Part shown: piece by piece, positions 42,467-51,051 of the stretch
Numbering within the stretch: position 1 is the first letter of the stretch
How the letters are laid out: the number at the start of each line of letters is the position of its first letter
Source: Maricaulis sp048268525
Lineage (GTDB): Bacteria > Pseudomonadota > Alphaproteobacteria > Caulobacterales > Maricaulaceae
Assembly (NCBI RefSeq): GCF_048268525.1
Contig: NZ_JBLWVH010000002.1
Coordinates: 1-64,000, forward strand
Length of the DNA: 64,000 nucleotides
Direction of reading: 5' to 3'
Notes under the pieces: generated by a model
The model's input: only the letters and a program-made list of their open reading frames with translations
What the model was told of the DNA's origin: nothing
Database searches by the model: none
Made by a program: the position numbers and the translations under genes

Positions 42467-44758
42467 TCAAGGCAATTCCCGCAAGAAATTCTCCACCACC
42501 TTCTTCTCGCCGGCCTTGTCGAATTTCACCGTGTATTTCGAGCCATCCGCCTTCTTCACCGTGCCGTAGCCGAACTTGTCGTGGAAAACGCGGTCGCCGG
42601 CGCGCCAGGTGCCTTGGGTGTCCGAGCCGCCGCTTTCGATGAGCGTGGCCTTGGCATTGATGGTTGGCGGTGAGGAGCGGCGGCCGGATTGCTGGTTGGC
42701 TTGGTAGCGTTTCCAGCCGGGGCTGGAATAACTGGACGCCATGGCGTCGGGCTGCTGGCTGACACTCTCAAAGCCGGGACCGCTGTCATAATAGCCCGTT
42801 TCTGACCGCGCCTCGACATGATCGACGGGCATTTCGTCGATGAAGCGCGACGGGATCACCGTCTGCCAGCGGCCATAAATCATGCGATTGGCGGTGAAGG
42901 TGATGATGGCGCGTTCGCGGGCGCGGGTAATGCCGACATAGGCGAGGCGGCGTTCCTCCTCGAGCGAGCGCGTGCCGCCCTCGTCCAGTGAGCGCTGCGA
43001 GGGGAAGACGGTCTCTTCCCAGCCGGGCAGGAAGACGAGCGGGAATTCCAGACCCTTGGCGCCGTGCAGCGTCATCAGCGAGATCTCGTCCTCGTCCGGC
43101 TTGCGGTCGGCATCGGTCAAAAGGGCGACGTGTTCGAGATAGGCTTCCAGCGTGTCGTACTCGCCCATGGAGCGGACAAGTTCCTTGAGGTTTTCCAGCT
43201 TGCCGGCGGCCTGGGGCGTCTTGTCCTCGCGCCACATGGCGGTATAGCCGCTCTCGTCGAGAATGATCTCGGCCAGCTCGTCCAGACGGCTTTGTTCGGA
43301 CTGCTCGCGCCAGCGCTCGACATCGCGCAGGAAGACACCCAGCGCCGTGCGGGCCTTGCCGCGGATCTCATCCGTGCCGAGCATGACCCGGGTCGCCTCG
43401 GTCATCGGCACGCCCATGGCGCGGGCGGTCATGGCGATCTTCTGGACCGTGGTGTCACCAATGCCGCGCTTGGGCGTGTTGACGATGCGCTCGAAAGCGA
43501 GATCGTCTTCCGGCGAGCGCACCAGGCGCAGATAGGCGTGGGCGTCGCGAACCTCGGCTCGCTCGAAGAAGCGCGGTCCGCCGATCACCTTATAGGGCAG
43601 GCCCAGCATTATGAAACGGTCTTCAAAGGCGCGCATCTGCCAGGCGGCGCGGACCAGCACGGCACTGTCGGAATAGGCGCGCTGACCTGACACCCAGTTC
43701 TCGATTTCCTCGGCGACGAAGCGGGCCTCGGCCTCGCCATCCCAGATGCCGCGCACCTGGACCTTCTCGCCCTCGGCATCATCGGTCCACAGTGTCTTGC
43801 CGAGGCGCGAGCGGTTGGCGGCGATCAGGCCCGAGGCGGCGCCCAGGATATGCCCGGTCGAGCGGTAATTGCGTTCCAGACGGATCACGGTGGCGCCGGA
43901 AAAGTCTTTCTCGAAGCGCAATATGTTGTCGACCTCGGCTCCGCGCCAGCCATAGATCGACTGGTCGTCATCGCCCACACAGCAGATATTCCCCGTGCCC
44001 TGGGCCAAAAGGCGCAGCCAGAGATACTGGGCGACATTGGTGTCCTGATACTCGTCGACGAGGAGGTAGCGGAACTTGTCGTGATAGAATTTCAGGACGT
44101 CGGGATTGTCCTTGAAAATGTGCAGCGTGTGCAGCAGCAGATCGCCGAAATCGCAGGCGTTCAGCGTCTTCAGGCGCGACTGGTAGATGCGGTAGAGATC
44201 CTGGCCGCGCCCTTCGGCGAAGGCCCATTTGTCATCCTCGCCCAGCTGGTCCGGCATCAGGCCGCGATTCTTCCAGCCATCGATCAGGCTGGCGAGATGG
44301 CGCGGCGTCCAGCGCTTCTCGTCGATGTTTTCAGCCTGGATGATCTGCTTCATCAGGCGCAACTGGTCGTCGGTGTCGAGAATGGTGAAGGAGGATTTCA
44401 GATCCACCAGCTCGGCATGGCGGCGCAGGATCTGGGCCGAGACCGAGTGGAACGTGCCCAGCCAGGGCACGCCCTCGACCGCCTCACCGATGATCTTGCC
44501 GACCCGCTCCTTCATCTCGCGCGCCGCCTTGTTGGTGAAGGTGACGGCAAGTATCTCCCACGGCCGGGCGCGGCCGGTGGCGAGGATATGGGCGAGGCGA
44601 GTGGTCAAAACACGGGTCTTGCCGGTTCCGGCGCCGGCCAGCACCAGGACCGGACCGTCCATGGCCTCAACGGCGGCACGCTGCTCGGCATTCAACCCGT
44701 CAAGATAGGGCGTTGGCGGCGCGGGCCGCGCCATGTCGGAGATGGAAAGACCGGACAT
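42467..44758 (-). CDS. uvrD: ATP-dependent DNA helicase UvrD/PcrA
   Basis: A 763-residue superfamily 1A 3'-5' helicase for nucleotide excision and mismatch repair. Motifs: Q motif GLNAEQRAAVEA, Walker A AGAGTGKT near 45, DEYQDTN (II), DDDQSIYGWRGA (III), ERNYRST (IV), MTLHGAKGLEFPLVF (V) and YVGITRARE (VI). The C-terminal 70 residues include a Tudor-like part (GTWRAGDRVFHDKFGYGTVKKADG) that binds RNA polymerase in PcrA/UvrD. Length is normal. Upstream lies repeat-rich DNA; downstream is the esterase gene in the same direction. Confidence 0.95.
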   Translation of the reverse strand: MSGLSISDMARPAPPTPYLDGLNAEQRAAVEAMDGPVLVLAGAGTGKTRVLTTRLAHILATGRARPWEILAVTFTNKAAREMKERVGKIIGEAVEGVPWLGTFHSVSAQILRRHAELVDLKSSFTILDTDDQLRLMKQIIQAENIDEKRWTPRHLASLIDGWKNRGLMPDQLGEDDKWAFAEGRGQDLYRIYQSRLKTLNACDFGDLLLHTLHIFKDNPDVLKFYHDKFRYLLVDEYQDTNVAQYLWLRLLAQGTGNICCVGDDDQSIYGWRGAEVDNILRFEKDFSGATVIRLERNYRSTGHILGAASGLIAANRSRLGKTLWTDDAEGEKVQVRGIWDGEAEARFVAEEIENWVSGQRAYSDSAVLVRAAWQMRAFEDRFIMLGLPYKVIGGPRFFERAEVRDAHAYLRLVRSPEDDLAFERIVNTPKRGIGDTTVQKIAMTARAMGVPMTEATRVMLGTDEIRGKARTALGVFLRDVERWREQSEQSRLDELAEIILDESGYTAMWREDKTPQAAGKLENLKELVRSMGEYDTLEAYLEHVALLTDADRKPDEDEISLMTLHGAKGLEFPLVFLPGWEETVFPSQRSLDEGGTRSLEEERRLAYVGITRARERAIITFTANRMIYGRWQTVIPSRFIDEMPVDHVEARSETGYYDSGPGFESVSQQPDAMASSYSSPGWKRYQANQQSGRRSSPPTINAKATLIESGGSDTQGTWRAGDRVFHDKFGYGTVKKADGSKYTVKFDKAGEKKVVENFLRELP

Positions 44759-44932
44759 GCAATTCCCTGCTGCTTGGACGGCGGGTTCAACGCTGGCTTG
44801 TTGAACCGATTCTCTACGTCATACTGACCGGCATACTGGACTGATTGGCGCCCGATCCCAAGGGAAGCATGTGTGATTGTTCGTTTTTTGTTCGCATTGG
44901 GGTGGGCGTTGAACAGGTGAGTGGTTGAACCG

Positions 44933-45143
44933 CCCGTCGGCCCCGGATCTGCGCCCGGCTTTTGCCGGGCTTCGTCCGGGGGAAATGAGCTTGTTTCTGA
45001 AAGAGTCAGGCAACCATTTTTCCCGGACGCGCGCAGCGCGATCCGGGACCAACGTTGAGCCCATCATTGCAGGAATTGTTCAATCTTCGAGGCGGGTCAC
45101 GATCGGCACCTGCTCGTCAAAATCACCACGGTTGTCGAACCAG
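44933..45143. repeat. direct repeat copy A (211 bases), with palindromes and 3' end of GIY-YIG gene
   Basis: The first copy of a direct repeat whose second copy is at 45479-45690. It starts CCCGTCGGCCCCGG, holds the stem CGCCCGGCTTTTGCCGGGC, a second palindrome (CCCGGACGCGCGCAGCGCGATCCGGG, 45022-45047), and the last 20 or so codons of the GIY-YIG gene. The 320-base gap after uvrD is otherwise empty; an open minus-strand frame at 44819-45067 is repeat-derived and not a gene. Confidence 0.85.
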
Positions 45144-45421
45144 AGGTCTTTCCAGCCCGGGTTCATCGTTTCGATCAGCGCGATCTTCCAGGCGCGGCGC
45201 CAGCGCTTGATCAGGTATTCGCGGTGGGCGGCGGATTCGAAGCCGTCATGCCATTCGTACCAGCCGAGTTGCTTGATGCCGTGCCGCTTGGTGTGACCGG
45301 GAATAGCGCCGGTACGATGCTGCCAGGTTCGCCAGACCAGGTCTTTCGTGCGCCCGACATAGAGCGCGCCGTGCGGGCGGCTGAACAAGAGATAGACGGC
45401 TTCCGGCGCGAACATCGTCAT
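45080..45421 (-). CDS. GIY-YIG endonuclease-superfamily protein (YhbQ/UPF0213-like)
   Basis: A 113-residue single-domain GIY-YIG protein. YLLFSRPHGALYVGRTKDLVWRTWQHRTG carries the two-strand motif (here YLL...YVG) with the conserved Arg and the following HK/HR block; TKRHGIKQLGWYEWHDGFESAAHREYLIKRWRRAWKIALI is the rest of the fold with the metal-binding Glu near 67. Family members are putative nucleases, often of unknown role. ATG 45421 is preceded by weak purines. Its 3' end lies in direct repeat A, and a truncated second copy lies in repeat B. Confidence 0.88.
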   Translation of the reverse strand: MTMFAPEAVYLLFSRPHGALYVGRTKDLVWRTWQHRTGAIPGHTKRHGIKQLGWYEWHDGFESAAHREYLIKRWRRAWKIALIETMNPGWKDLWFDNRGDFDEQVPIVTRLED

Positions 45422-45478
45422 GCAATTTATAATTGCTCAATGTGTACTTTATCGCAATGGGGGAGTTGCGCGGTCCGT

Positions 45479-45690
45479 CCCGTCGGCCCCGGATCTGCGC
45501 CCGGCCTTCGCCGGGCTTCGTCCGGGGGAAATGAGTTTGTTTCTGAAAGATATGGTCATCCCATTTTTCCCGGACGCGCAAAGCGCGATCCGGGACCGAC
45601 GTTGGGCTCATCATTGGAGAACTCGTTCGGTGTTCGAGGCGGGTTGCGAACGGCACGCCTTCGTCGAAATCACCATGGATGTCGAACCAG
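45479..45690. repeat. direct repeat copy B (212 bases)
   Basis: The second copy of the repeat at 44933-45143, about 85% identical by eye over the whole length and in the same direction. It keeps both palindromes (here CGCCCGGCCTTCGCCGGGC and the CCCGGACGCGCAAAGCGCGATCCGGG stem) and the final codons of the GIY-YIG reading frame. The two copies bracket the intact GIY-YIG gene. Confidence 0.85.
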
Positions 45691-45716
45691 CCGAGTTGCT
45701 TCTTGATTTCGATCAG
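45630..45716 (-). pseudogene. 3' remnant of a GIY-YIG gene
   Basis: On the minus strand this region reads LIEIKKQLGWFDIHGDFDE then GVPFATRLEH, parallel to LIETMNPGWKDLWFDNRGDFDEQVPIVTRLED at the end of the intact gene at 45080-45421. Only about 29 codons remain; the N-terminal two thirds and the native stop are missing, and the 5' end abuts the stop of the next minus-strand gene. It is a decayed duplicate produced with repeat B. Confidence 0.75.
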
Positions 45717-46066
45717 GCCGCCCGGCGCGGGGCTTCGATTGGCATGTGCTGGATGAAATCGATGAAGCGGGAGCCGAAGGCGCCATTGGCGGCGCGGATG
45801 GCTTCGGCGTGTTCGATCAAGCCGGCCATGAAGTGTTCGGCCTCGGCGCAGCAGGCGCGCGCCTTGCCGGATTCGCCACAGCCGTCCGTGAAGTCGAGAA
45901 TCTCCTCGGTCACGATGACCAGCTCATTGATCAACGACAGGATTTCGGGACCGCTGGCGAGGCGTTCCCGCGCCGCCACAATTTCTTTGACAAGGGCAGT
46001 GTATTCACGGGCTCGATAGGCCGTGAAGTCACGGGGTTTGGCTGGGGATTGCGGCAACTCGATCAT
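45713..46066 (-). CDS. unknown helical protein, 117 residues
   Basis: A small soluble, mostly helical protein (MIELPQSPAKPRDFTAYRAREY...). A long helix covers about 10-45 (REYTALVKEIVAARERLASGPEILSLINEL) and others follow, with a CGESGKARACC cysteine cluster near 68-79. There is no signal or membrane helix. I chose ATG 46066; the frame is open to an ATG at 46102. The TGA overlaps the GIY-YIG remnant. Family not recognised. Confidence 0.62.
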   Translation of the reverse strand: MIELPQSPAKPRDFTAYRAREYTALVKEIVAARERLASGPEILSLINELVIVTEEILDFTDGCGESGKARACCAEAEHFMAGLIEHAEAIRAANGAFGSRFIDFIQHMPIEAPRRAA

Positions 46067-46174
46067 CACGCTCACTGGATCGACGCCCTCTCCGCCACCC
46101 ATTCGGGTGCGGGGGAACGCGCTCTCTCATTCTTGGTCATATAATATGACTCAAGAGCGTCCCGGAGTCACGGC

Positions 46175-46705
46175 TCAGCCGAAAAGCGCATCCACATTGG
46201 CCTGGGCGGCTTCGTCGTCGAGTTCGTCCTCGGTGTCGGCATGGCCGTTGATGGTGCCCGAAGCGGCGGCGATGAGGGGCTTGATCTCCTCGCTGGCCAG
46301 CTCGGCGATCCGGGCGCAGGCCTCCGGGCTGGTGGTCTCGCGCAGCACGGTCTGGGCCTTGAGGACCTCGTCATCGATCTGAAGGATCAGGGTTTCCAGA
46401 TGCGCCCGCACGGCGTTCGGCGCCGAGCGGTAGGCGAGGATGGCCAGTTCCTTGTCCTTGAAGGTGGAATTGGCGAAGTGGGCCGGATAGTCCGCCGGCG
46501 TCCATTCCAGCACGTCTTCGGCGCAATCGGGCATGTCCGGCAGCATTTCCATCAGCATCACCACCTCGTTGAAGTGGTTGAGATAGTCGGTTGCCAGGCC
46601 GGTAACGGGGTTGATGTTGGCGGCCCGCAGGGCGTCGGCTGTCAGCGGGCCTTCGCCCATGACACCGCGCTCCACATCCAGATTTTCAGCCCCGGTCAGT
46701 CTCAT
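46175..46705 (-). CDS. unknown acidic protein, 176 residues
   Basis: A 176-residue soluble acidic protein beginning MRLTGAENLDVERGVMGEGPLTADALRAANINP. It is helix-rich with MPDCAEDVLEWTPADYPAHFANSTFKDKELAILAYRSAP in the middle and ends in a very acidic tail (ADTEDELDDEAAQANVDALFG) that could be disordered or bind a partner. No catalytic motif is visible. It lies alone between the 117-residue gene and clcA on the same strand. Codon use matches the genome. Family not recognised; I suspect a lineage-specific conserved protein. Confidence 0.72.
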   Translation of the reverse strand: MRLTGAENLDVERGVMGEGPLTADALRAANINPVTGLATDYLNHFNEVVMLMEMLPDMPDCAEDVLEWTPADYPAHFANSTFKDKELAILAYRSAPNAVRAHLETLILQIDDEVLKAQTVLRETTSPEACARIAELASEEIKPLIAAASGTINGHADTEDELDDEAAQANVDALFG

Positions 46706-46769
46706 CCTGCGACTTTATCTTGGACATTCTTTCCAGAGGGATAACCATTCTGCAATCCTGGGATCGGCG

Positions 46770-48377
46770 TCAACGGTGCTCTTCCTCGCTGATTTCCGCC
46801 AGCCGGCGGGCATAGGCCGCCTGGGCATCGGCCTTGGTGATCACACCGGTCACCAATTGGGCATCCGATCTCTCGCGCACGATGACACTGTCGAGCTGTT
46901 CCGCGTCCAGCACGGCAAAGGCGCGCCCCAGCGTGTCGTCCTCATAGAGGCAGGTGCCGTCGGGAACGGCCGCTTCGCCCCAGCTGCCAAGCGGTTCCAT
47001 GACGTCGCGGACCCGGACGATCTGCAACACCAGGCGACTGGCGCCGCCGGCAATGTCATAGCCACGGCGGTGCATCTGCAACTGGAACAGTGAGCCCCCG
47101 AGTGCCGACTGGGACAGGACGGTGGCGAGCGAGACGGCGACCAGAACGGCGACGGAGGCCTCGTAGCTGGCCGTCAGTTCGAACACGATCAGCGTGGTCG
47201 ACAGCGGCGCGCCCAATACCGCTCCGGCGACGGCACCCATGCCGATCACAGCGAAAAACCCCGGCCCCGCCGTCTGGTCGCCGGCGAGAAGCGCCAGCGA
47301 CAGACCGAAGGCCGATCCCAGCATGGCGCCCAGATAGAGGGAGGGCGAGAAGACCCCACCGGGAAAACGGCAGGCCAGCGAAACGATGGTGGCGACGGTC
47401 TTGAGGATCAACAGCAGGACGACGAGGCCGAATGTGTACTGGGTCGTCAGTGCGTTCGAGGTCGCTTCATAACCGACGCCGAGGACTTCAGGGGCCATCA
47501 GCGCAATCAGCCCGACCGCCAGTCCACCGGGGATCGGCAGCAGCCAGTTGGGCAGGTTGATCCGGTCCGTCCAGCTGGCGAACAGGTTGGGCAAATGAAT
47601 GACGCCGCGATTGAAAATGATCACCAGACCGGCTGCCGCGACTCCGAGCGCGGCCGCTGCCGGGAAGTCCCACAGGCTGGCCGCAGCCATTTCCGGCACG
47701 CTGAACACCGGCGCCTGCCCGAAATGATGGCGCACGATCAACGCGCCCACGACGCTGGAGGTCGCGACCGGGGCGATCGAGCGGAGGGCGTAGTGGCCCA
47801 GGATGACTTCGAAGGCGAACAGTGCGCCGGCAACCGGCGCGTTGAAGCTGGCCGAGACAGCCGCGGCGGCACCACAGGCAAGCAGGATGCGCGAGCCGCG
47901 TGCGGCCATGCCGAAACGGCTGCCAATGAAAGCGGCGAGGGTGGCGCCCAGGTGGACAGCCGGGCCCTCGCGTCCGGCGCTGGCGCCGCCACCAAGTGAG
48001 ATCGCGGACATCACAGCCGAATAGAGCCCGGCCTTCACATCGATCCGTCCCGACTTCACGGCTCTAGCTTCCAGCACGTCGGCGACGCCGAGACCGCGCC
48101 CGTCGGGCGACAGGCCGAACCGGCGTCCCAGCCCCAGCATGGCAGCGATGATACAGCCGGTGATGAGGGGGATGATCACGATCCGCCAGGCGGGCAGGCT
48201 GGAGGCTGCGCTGGCCAGCTGTTCTTCCGTCGCGCCGAAGGCAGACTGTTCGACCCAGCCAATACCGAGGCGCAATCCCAGAGTGGCATAGCCGGCACAG
48301 ATGCCGACCACGATCGCCAGCCCCCAAAGGGCTGGTCCGCGACCGTCGCGAAAGGCCTGTCCGATCCGGTTGATCAC
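46770..48377 (-). CDS. ClC-family chloride channel/antiporter with CBS domains
   Basis: A 535-residue membrane protein. The ClC core (about 15-410) has GREGPAVHLGA, holding the gating glutamate, and GGVFSPSLYLGAMLG; ASFNAPVAGALFAFE is the conserved helix region after it. The C-terminal 100 residues form a CBS-domain pair (RVRDVMEPLGSWGEAAVPDGTCL, ...LDSVIVRERSDAQLVTGVITKADA), which bind adenine nucleotides in relatives. It likely exchanges chloride for protons or conducts chloride. I chose GTG 48377 (GGCGGAAT upstream) over a TTG at 48467 that would overlap the arsR promoter. Confidence 0.9.
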   Translation of the reverse strand: MINRIGQAFRDGRGPALWGLAIVVGICAGYATLGLRLGIGWVEQSAFGATEEQLASAASSLPAWRIVIIPLITGCIIAAMLGLGRRFGLSPDGRGLGVADVLEARAVKSGRIDVKAGLYSAVMSAISLGGGASAGREGPAVHLGATLAAFIGSRFGMAARGSRILLACGAAAAVSASFNAPVAGALFAFEVILGHYALRSIAPVATSSVVGALIVRHHFGQAPVFSVPEMAAASLWDFPAAAALGVAAAGLVIIFNRGVIHLPNLFASWTDRINLPNWLLPIPGGLAVGLIALMAPEVLGVGYEATSNALTTQYTFGLVVLLLILKTVATIVSLACRFPGGVFSPSLYLGAMLGSAFGLSLALLAGDQTAGPGFFAVIGMGAVAGAVLGAPLSTTLIVFELTASYEASVAVLVAVSLATVLSQSALGGSLFQLQMHRRGYDIAGGASRLVLQIVRVRDVMEPLGSWGEAAVPDGTCLYEDDTLGRAFAVLDAEQLDSVIVRERSDAQLVTGVITKADAQAAYARRLAEISEEEHR

Positions 48378-48452
48378 ATCATTCCGCCTGAAAGACTCAG
48401 CTCGTCTCACGGTTTGGCGCGGGTTGCCGGATGCGGTCAAGTTGCTGCGGCC

Positions 48453-48499
48453 TTGACGCGAAACCAATTGGTACCATATAAGCGAAACCAGTTGGTTTC
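48453..48499 (+). promoter_or_regulatory. arsR promoter with two palindromic operators
   Basis: A sigma-70-like promoter: -35 TTGACG (48453-48458), 18 bases, -10 TATAAG (48477-48482). GAAACCAGTTGGTTTC (48484-48499) is a perfect seven-base inverted repeat about the GT centre, and GAAACCAATTGGTACC (48460-48475) is a near copy 24 bases upstream between the two promoter boxes. The site would be occluded when the ArsR-family product binds, which suggests autoregulation. Confidence 0.68.
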
Positions 48500-48510
48500 A
48501 TGAGGTGGTG

Positions 48511-48828
48511 ATGACCGTTCCCGATCCCGTGTTCAAGGCGCTCGCCGATCCGACCCGCCGCTCGATCCTGCTTCTGCTCGCAGCAGGGGACCGGACGGTC
48601 GGTGAGGTGGCGAGCCGGTTCGACATGACACGGCCGGCCGTGGCCAAGCATCTCAAAGTGCTCGGCGATGGCGGTCTGGTGACGGTCGAGGCTCGCGGCC
48701 GGGAGCGCATTAATCGTCTCAATCCGGAGCCGCTGGTGCAGGTGGCCGAATGGGTCGCCCGGTTCGAGGTGTTCTGGGACGAACGCCTCACAGCCCTCAA
48801 GAAGGAAGTGGAGACGACGCATGACTGA
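48511..48828 (+). CDS. ArsR-family winged-helix regulator
   Basis: A 105-residue repressor-type regulator. VFKALADPTRRSILLLLAAGDRTVGEVASRFDMTRPAVAKHLKVL is the classical ArsR helix-turn-helix block. No cysteine metal site is visible, so it belongs to the non-metal branch commonly paired with SRPBCC proteins. ATG 48511 has GAGG five bases upstream; two GTG codons just before are less likely. It overlaps the next gene by eight bases, so the two are co-translated, with palindromic operators in its own promoter. Confidence 0.9.
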   Translation: MTVPDPVFKALADPTRRSILLLLAAGDRTVGEVASRFDMTRPAVAKHLKVLGDGGLVTVEARGRERINRLNPEPLVQVAEWVARFEVFWDERLTALKKEVETTHD

Positions 48829-49258
48829 GGCCCGTATAGAAAAATCGGTCTTCCTGAAGGCCAGCCCGCAACGGGTCTGGGATCATCTGACCCGGCCGGA
48901 ATTGCTAGCCCGCTGGTTCCATCCCGCCGATACAGAACTTGTTGACGGCGCGGGCTTCGCCCTTCTGAGCAATAGTGGTGATGGCAGCCGCGTCTGCTGG
49001 GGCGAGGTGCTCGAAGCCGAACCGCCGACCCGTCTCGTTTACAGTTTCACTCATAAATGGCTGGACGGGCATCTGACGCGGGTCGAATGGACGCTGACCG
49101 CGGTCGCCGGAGGCACTCTGCTGAAGCTCGTCCATGACGGGTTCGAAGGCGCCAAGGTCGATGTCTTTGACAGCCTGTGCGACCATGATGCCGGTTGGGA
49201 CGAGCATTTCGGCAAGCTGCGTGAACGGGTCGTGGAGGTTGAAGCCGCGACCGCATGA
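48821..49258 (+). CDS. SRPBCC/AHSA1 domain protein
   Basis: A 145-residue START-like fold protein (EKSVFLKASPQRVWDHLTRPELLARWFHPADTEL is the family N-terminus; WDEHFGKLRERV the C-terminal helix). Such proteins have a hydrophobic ligand cavity and are often the target or effector partner of the adjacent ArsR regulator. The ligand is unknown. Its start overlaps arsR. Length and motifs are typical. Confidence 0.9.
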   Translation: MTEARIEKSVFLKASPQRVWDHLTRPELLARWFHPADTELVDGAGFALLSNSGDGSRVCWGEVLEAEPPTRLVYSFTHKWLDGHLTRVEWTLTAVAGGTLLKLVHDGFEGAKVDVFDSLCDHDAGWDEHFGKLRERVVEVEAATA

Positions 49259-49316
49259 GTTGGCGCTTGTGCCCCCGTATCGAGCCGGTAAGCTGACCGC
49301 TCAATGCGGGGGTCCC

Positions 49317-49949
49317 ATGCGTCATTCATACAGTGTTCCAGCCAGCCTGTTGGCACTCACCATGGTCGGTGGCGGCGCCTTTGCCGCGCAGGACGAAGAG
49401 CTCAATAGCCAATACACACGGATCGACGAGGCCTGTGTGGAGGCCCAGCTTCCTGATGAACCGGTGTATGAGGCCGTTTGCCCGGGGTTTGGCGGCTGGA
49501 TGGTCCATATCGTATCAGGTGAGCACGGTTCGGCCTCGGCCTATGCGCGTCCGGGCGTCGCCCGATCCGACTATATCAACGCACCGACACGCGGCCTGTT
49601 TGGCGGCTTTCATGATGTCATCGAATGGCGGATTGACGGTGATGGCGCCTTCGCCACGATCCACCGCTATGTCCATTACAACACGCCGGATGTCGTGGAA
49701 TTCTATGAGGGTATCGAGGAACCCAATACGCTGATTGTCACAGCGCTGGCGGCGGAAGGGGGCTATACAGTCTGTCCGGTCGCCTATGTGGATGCCTCGG
49801 TACTGCCCGACGCCAACATCATCGCCCGTGCGGCCGCCGATGAGCTGGCGCGCGGCTGGGATTGCGGTAACGAGCCGGTTCGTTTCAATGACGCCATGCC
49901 GGATGTGGACGCCTATTTCGCCTCGCTGGGCCGCAAGCGGGCCGGTTAG
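49317..49949 (+). CDS. secreted protein, paralogue of the gene at 55139
   Basis: A 210-residue exported protein: signal peptide about 1-23, likely cut after AFA. The mature part contains FHDVIEWRIDGDGAFATIHRYVHYN and TLIVTALAAEGGYTVCPVAYVDASVLPDANIIARAAADELA, closely parallel to blocks in the 55139 protein, so the two are paralogues. The conserved Cys residues may form disulfides. No enzyme motif is visible. Start ATG 49317. It converges with the RHH gene by four bases. Function unknown. Confidence 0.78.
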   Translation: MRHSYSVPASLLALTMVGGGAFAAQDEELNSQYTRIDEACVEAQLPDEPVYEAVCPGFGGWMVHIVSGEHGSASAYARPGVARSDYINAPTRGLFGGFHDVIEWRIDGDGAFATIHRYVHYNTPDVVEFYEGIEEPNTLIVTALAAEGGYTVCPVAYVDASVLPDANIIARAAADELARGWDCGNEPVRFNDAMPDVDAYFASLGRKRAG

Positions 49950-50167
49950 GCGCCGTCGATCTCACGGCGCAGGGCCTGAACGACCCGGATCCGGACCGAT
50001 GAGGCCAGCGGCTCGTCGGCGCGTGCCGCGTCGATCTCGCCAATCAGGCTGGCGAGTGACTGGCCCCGGTCGCGGGCCATCCGGTCCAGCTCGGTCCAGA
50101 AGTCGGGCTCCAGCGAGATCGAGGTGCGGTGGCCGGCGAGAGAGAGGGAGCGTTTGAGCAAGGGCAT
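49946..50167 (-). CDS. ribbon-helix-helix domain protein
   Basis: A 73-residue putative DNA-binding protein. HRTSISLEPDFWTELDRMARDRGQSLASLIGEIDAAR matches the RHH_4 type (strand TSISL, then two helices with GQSLASLIGEID). In many alphaproteobacteria this protein lies beside a DUF4169 gene and near fumC and sspB; here DUF4169 and fumC are 1-3 kb away, a loosened form of that neighbourhood (inference from general knowledge). ATG 50167 chosen because the upstream frame encodes no family sequence. Confidence 0.8.
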   Translation of the reverse strand: MPLLKRSLSLAGHRTSISLEPDFWTELDRMARDRGQSLASLIGEIDAARADEPLASSVRIRVVQALRREIDGA

Positions 50168-50292
50168 GGCCGGACACTTGGGGCTCCGCCCGGAAATGGC
50201 AAGGGGCCCGGACCGGCGAACCCGCGCGACTTGCACCCCGCGACTTGCTCCCATCGCCAGACTGGCCATCTTTGGGCCGAGGAGATTCAGCC

Positions 50293-50961
50293 ATGACCTC
50301 ATTTGACACCGTTCGCGCCCGGGCCCTGCAACATCACCCTGACCTCGACGAGCGCCTGGCGGCGCACCCGGCACCGAAATCCGCGGACGAGCTGCGGTCG
50401 GTCCCGGATGATCGCTGGCTGGCCCGGATGACACGCTGTGTCTTTCAAGCCGGCTTTGTCTGGAAGGTGATCGAGGCCAAGTGGGACGGCTTCGAGGCGG
50501 CATTCGAAGGGTTTGACCCCAACCGGATCAGCTTCTGGTCCGATGATGATATCGCCCGCCTGGCCTCGGACGAGCGGATTGTCCGCAATGGCCAGAAGAT
50601 CACCGCGACCGTGGAAAATGCCCGCATGGTCGCCGATCTGTCCGCCGAGCATGGAGGGTTCGGGACCTTCATGGCCAACTGGCCGACCGACGACCAGGCC
50701 GGCTTGCTCGCCCTTCTCAAGGCTCGCGGGTCGCGAGTGTCCGGCATGACCGGCCAGTATTTCCTGCGCTTTTCCGGCTGGGATGCCTGGATCCTGTCCG
50801 GGGATGTCGGGGCCGCGCTGGTCCGCGAGGGCATAGTCGACAAGCCACCGACCTCGAAGTCCGCGATCGCGAAATCGGCCGCCGCCATTGCAGCCTGGGC
50901 AAAGGAAAGCGGGCGCTCGCAAAGCGAGGTCAGCCGAATTTTGGCGCTCAGCGTCGGATAG
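50293..50961 (+). CDS. DNA-3-methyladenine glycosylase I (Tag-like)
   Basis: A 222-residue helical protein of the Tag/HhH-GPD-like superfamily that would remove 3-methyladenine. FQAGFVWKVIEAKWDGFEAAFEGFDP and DDIARLASDERIVRNGQKITATVENARM are Tag-like blocks, with the glycosylase pocket residues in this section. The N-terminal zinc-ligand segment of E. coli Tag (CxW...) is absent, so this belongs to the divergent Tag-related branch and activity is less certain. ATG 50293 has GGAG nearby. Confidence 0.8.
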   Translation: MTSFDTVRARALQHHPDLDERLAAHPAPKSADELRSVPDDRWLARMTRCVFQAGFVWKVIEAKWDGFEAAFEGFDPNRISFWSDDDIARLASDERIVRNGQKITATVENARMVADLSAEHGGFGTFMANWPTDDQAGLLALLKARGSRVSGMTGQYFLRFSGWDAWILSGDVGAALVREGIVDKPPTSKSAIAKSAAAIAAWAKESGRSQSEVSRILALSVG

Positions 50962-51051
50962 GATATTGCAGTGAATTGGTTTTTCCCTCTAGTATTGGAA
51001 GGCAACTTGGATCACTCCGCTCCGGGTCTGACCTGTTGATCGAGTCGTTGC

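Noticed and set aside
44819..45067. 82-codon minus-strand frame
   Set aside because: Made of REP-like repeat sequence; the same pattern is repeated in the second repeat copy without a conserved frame.
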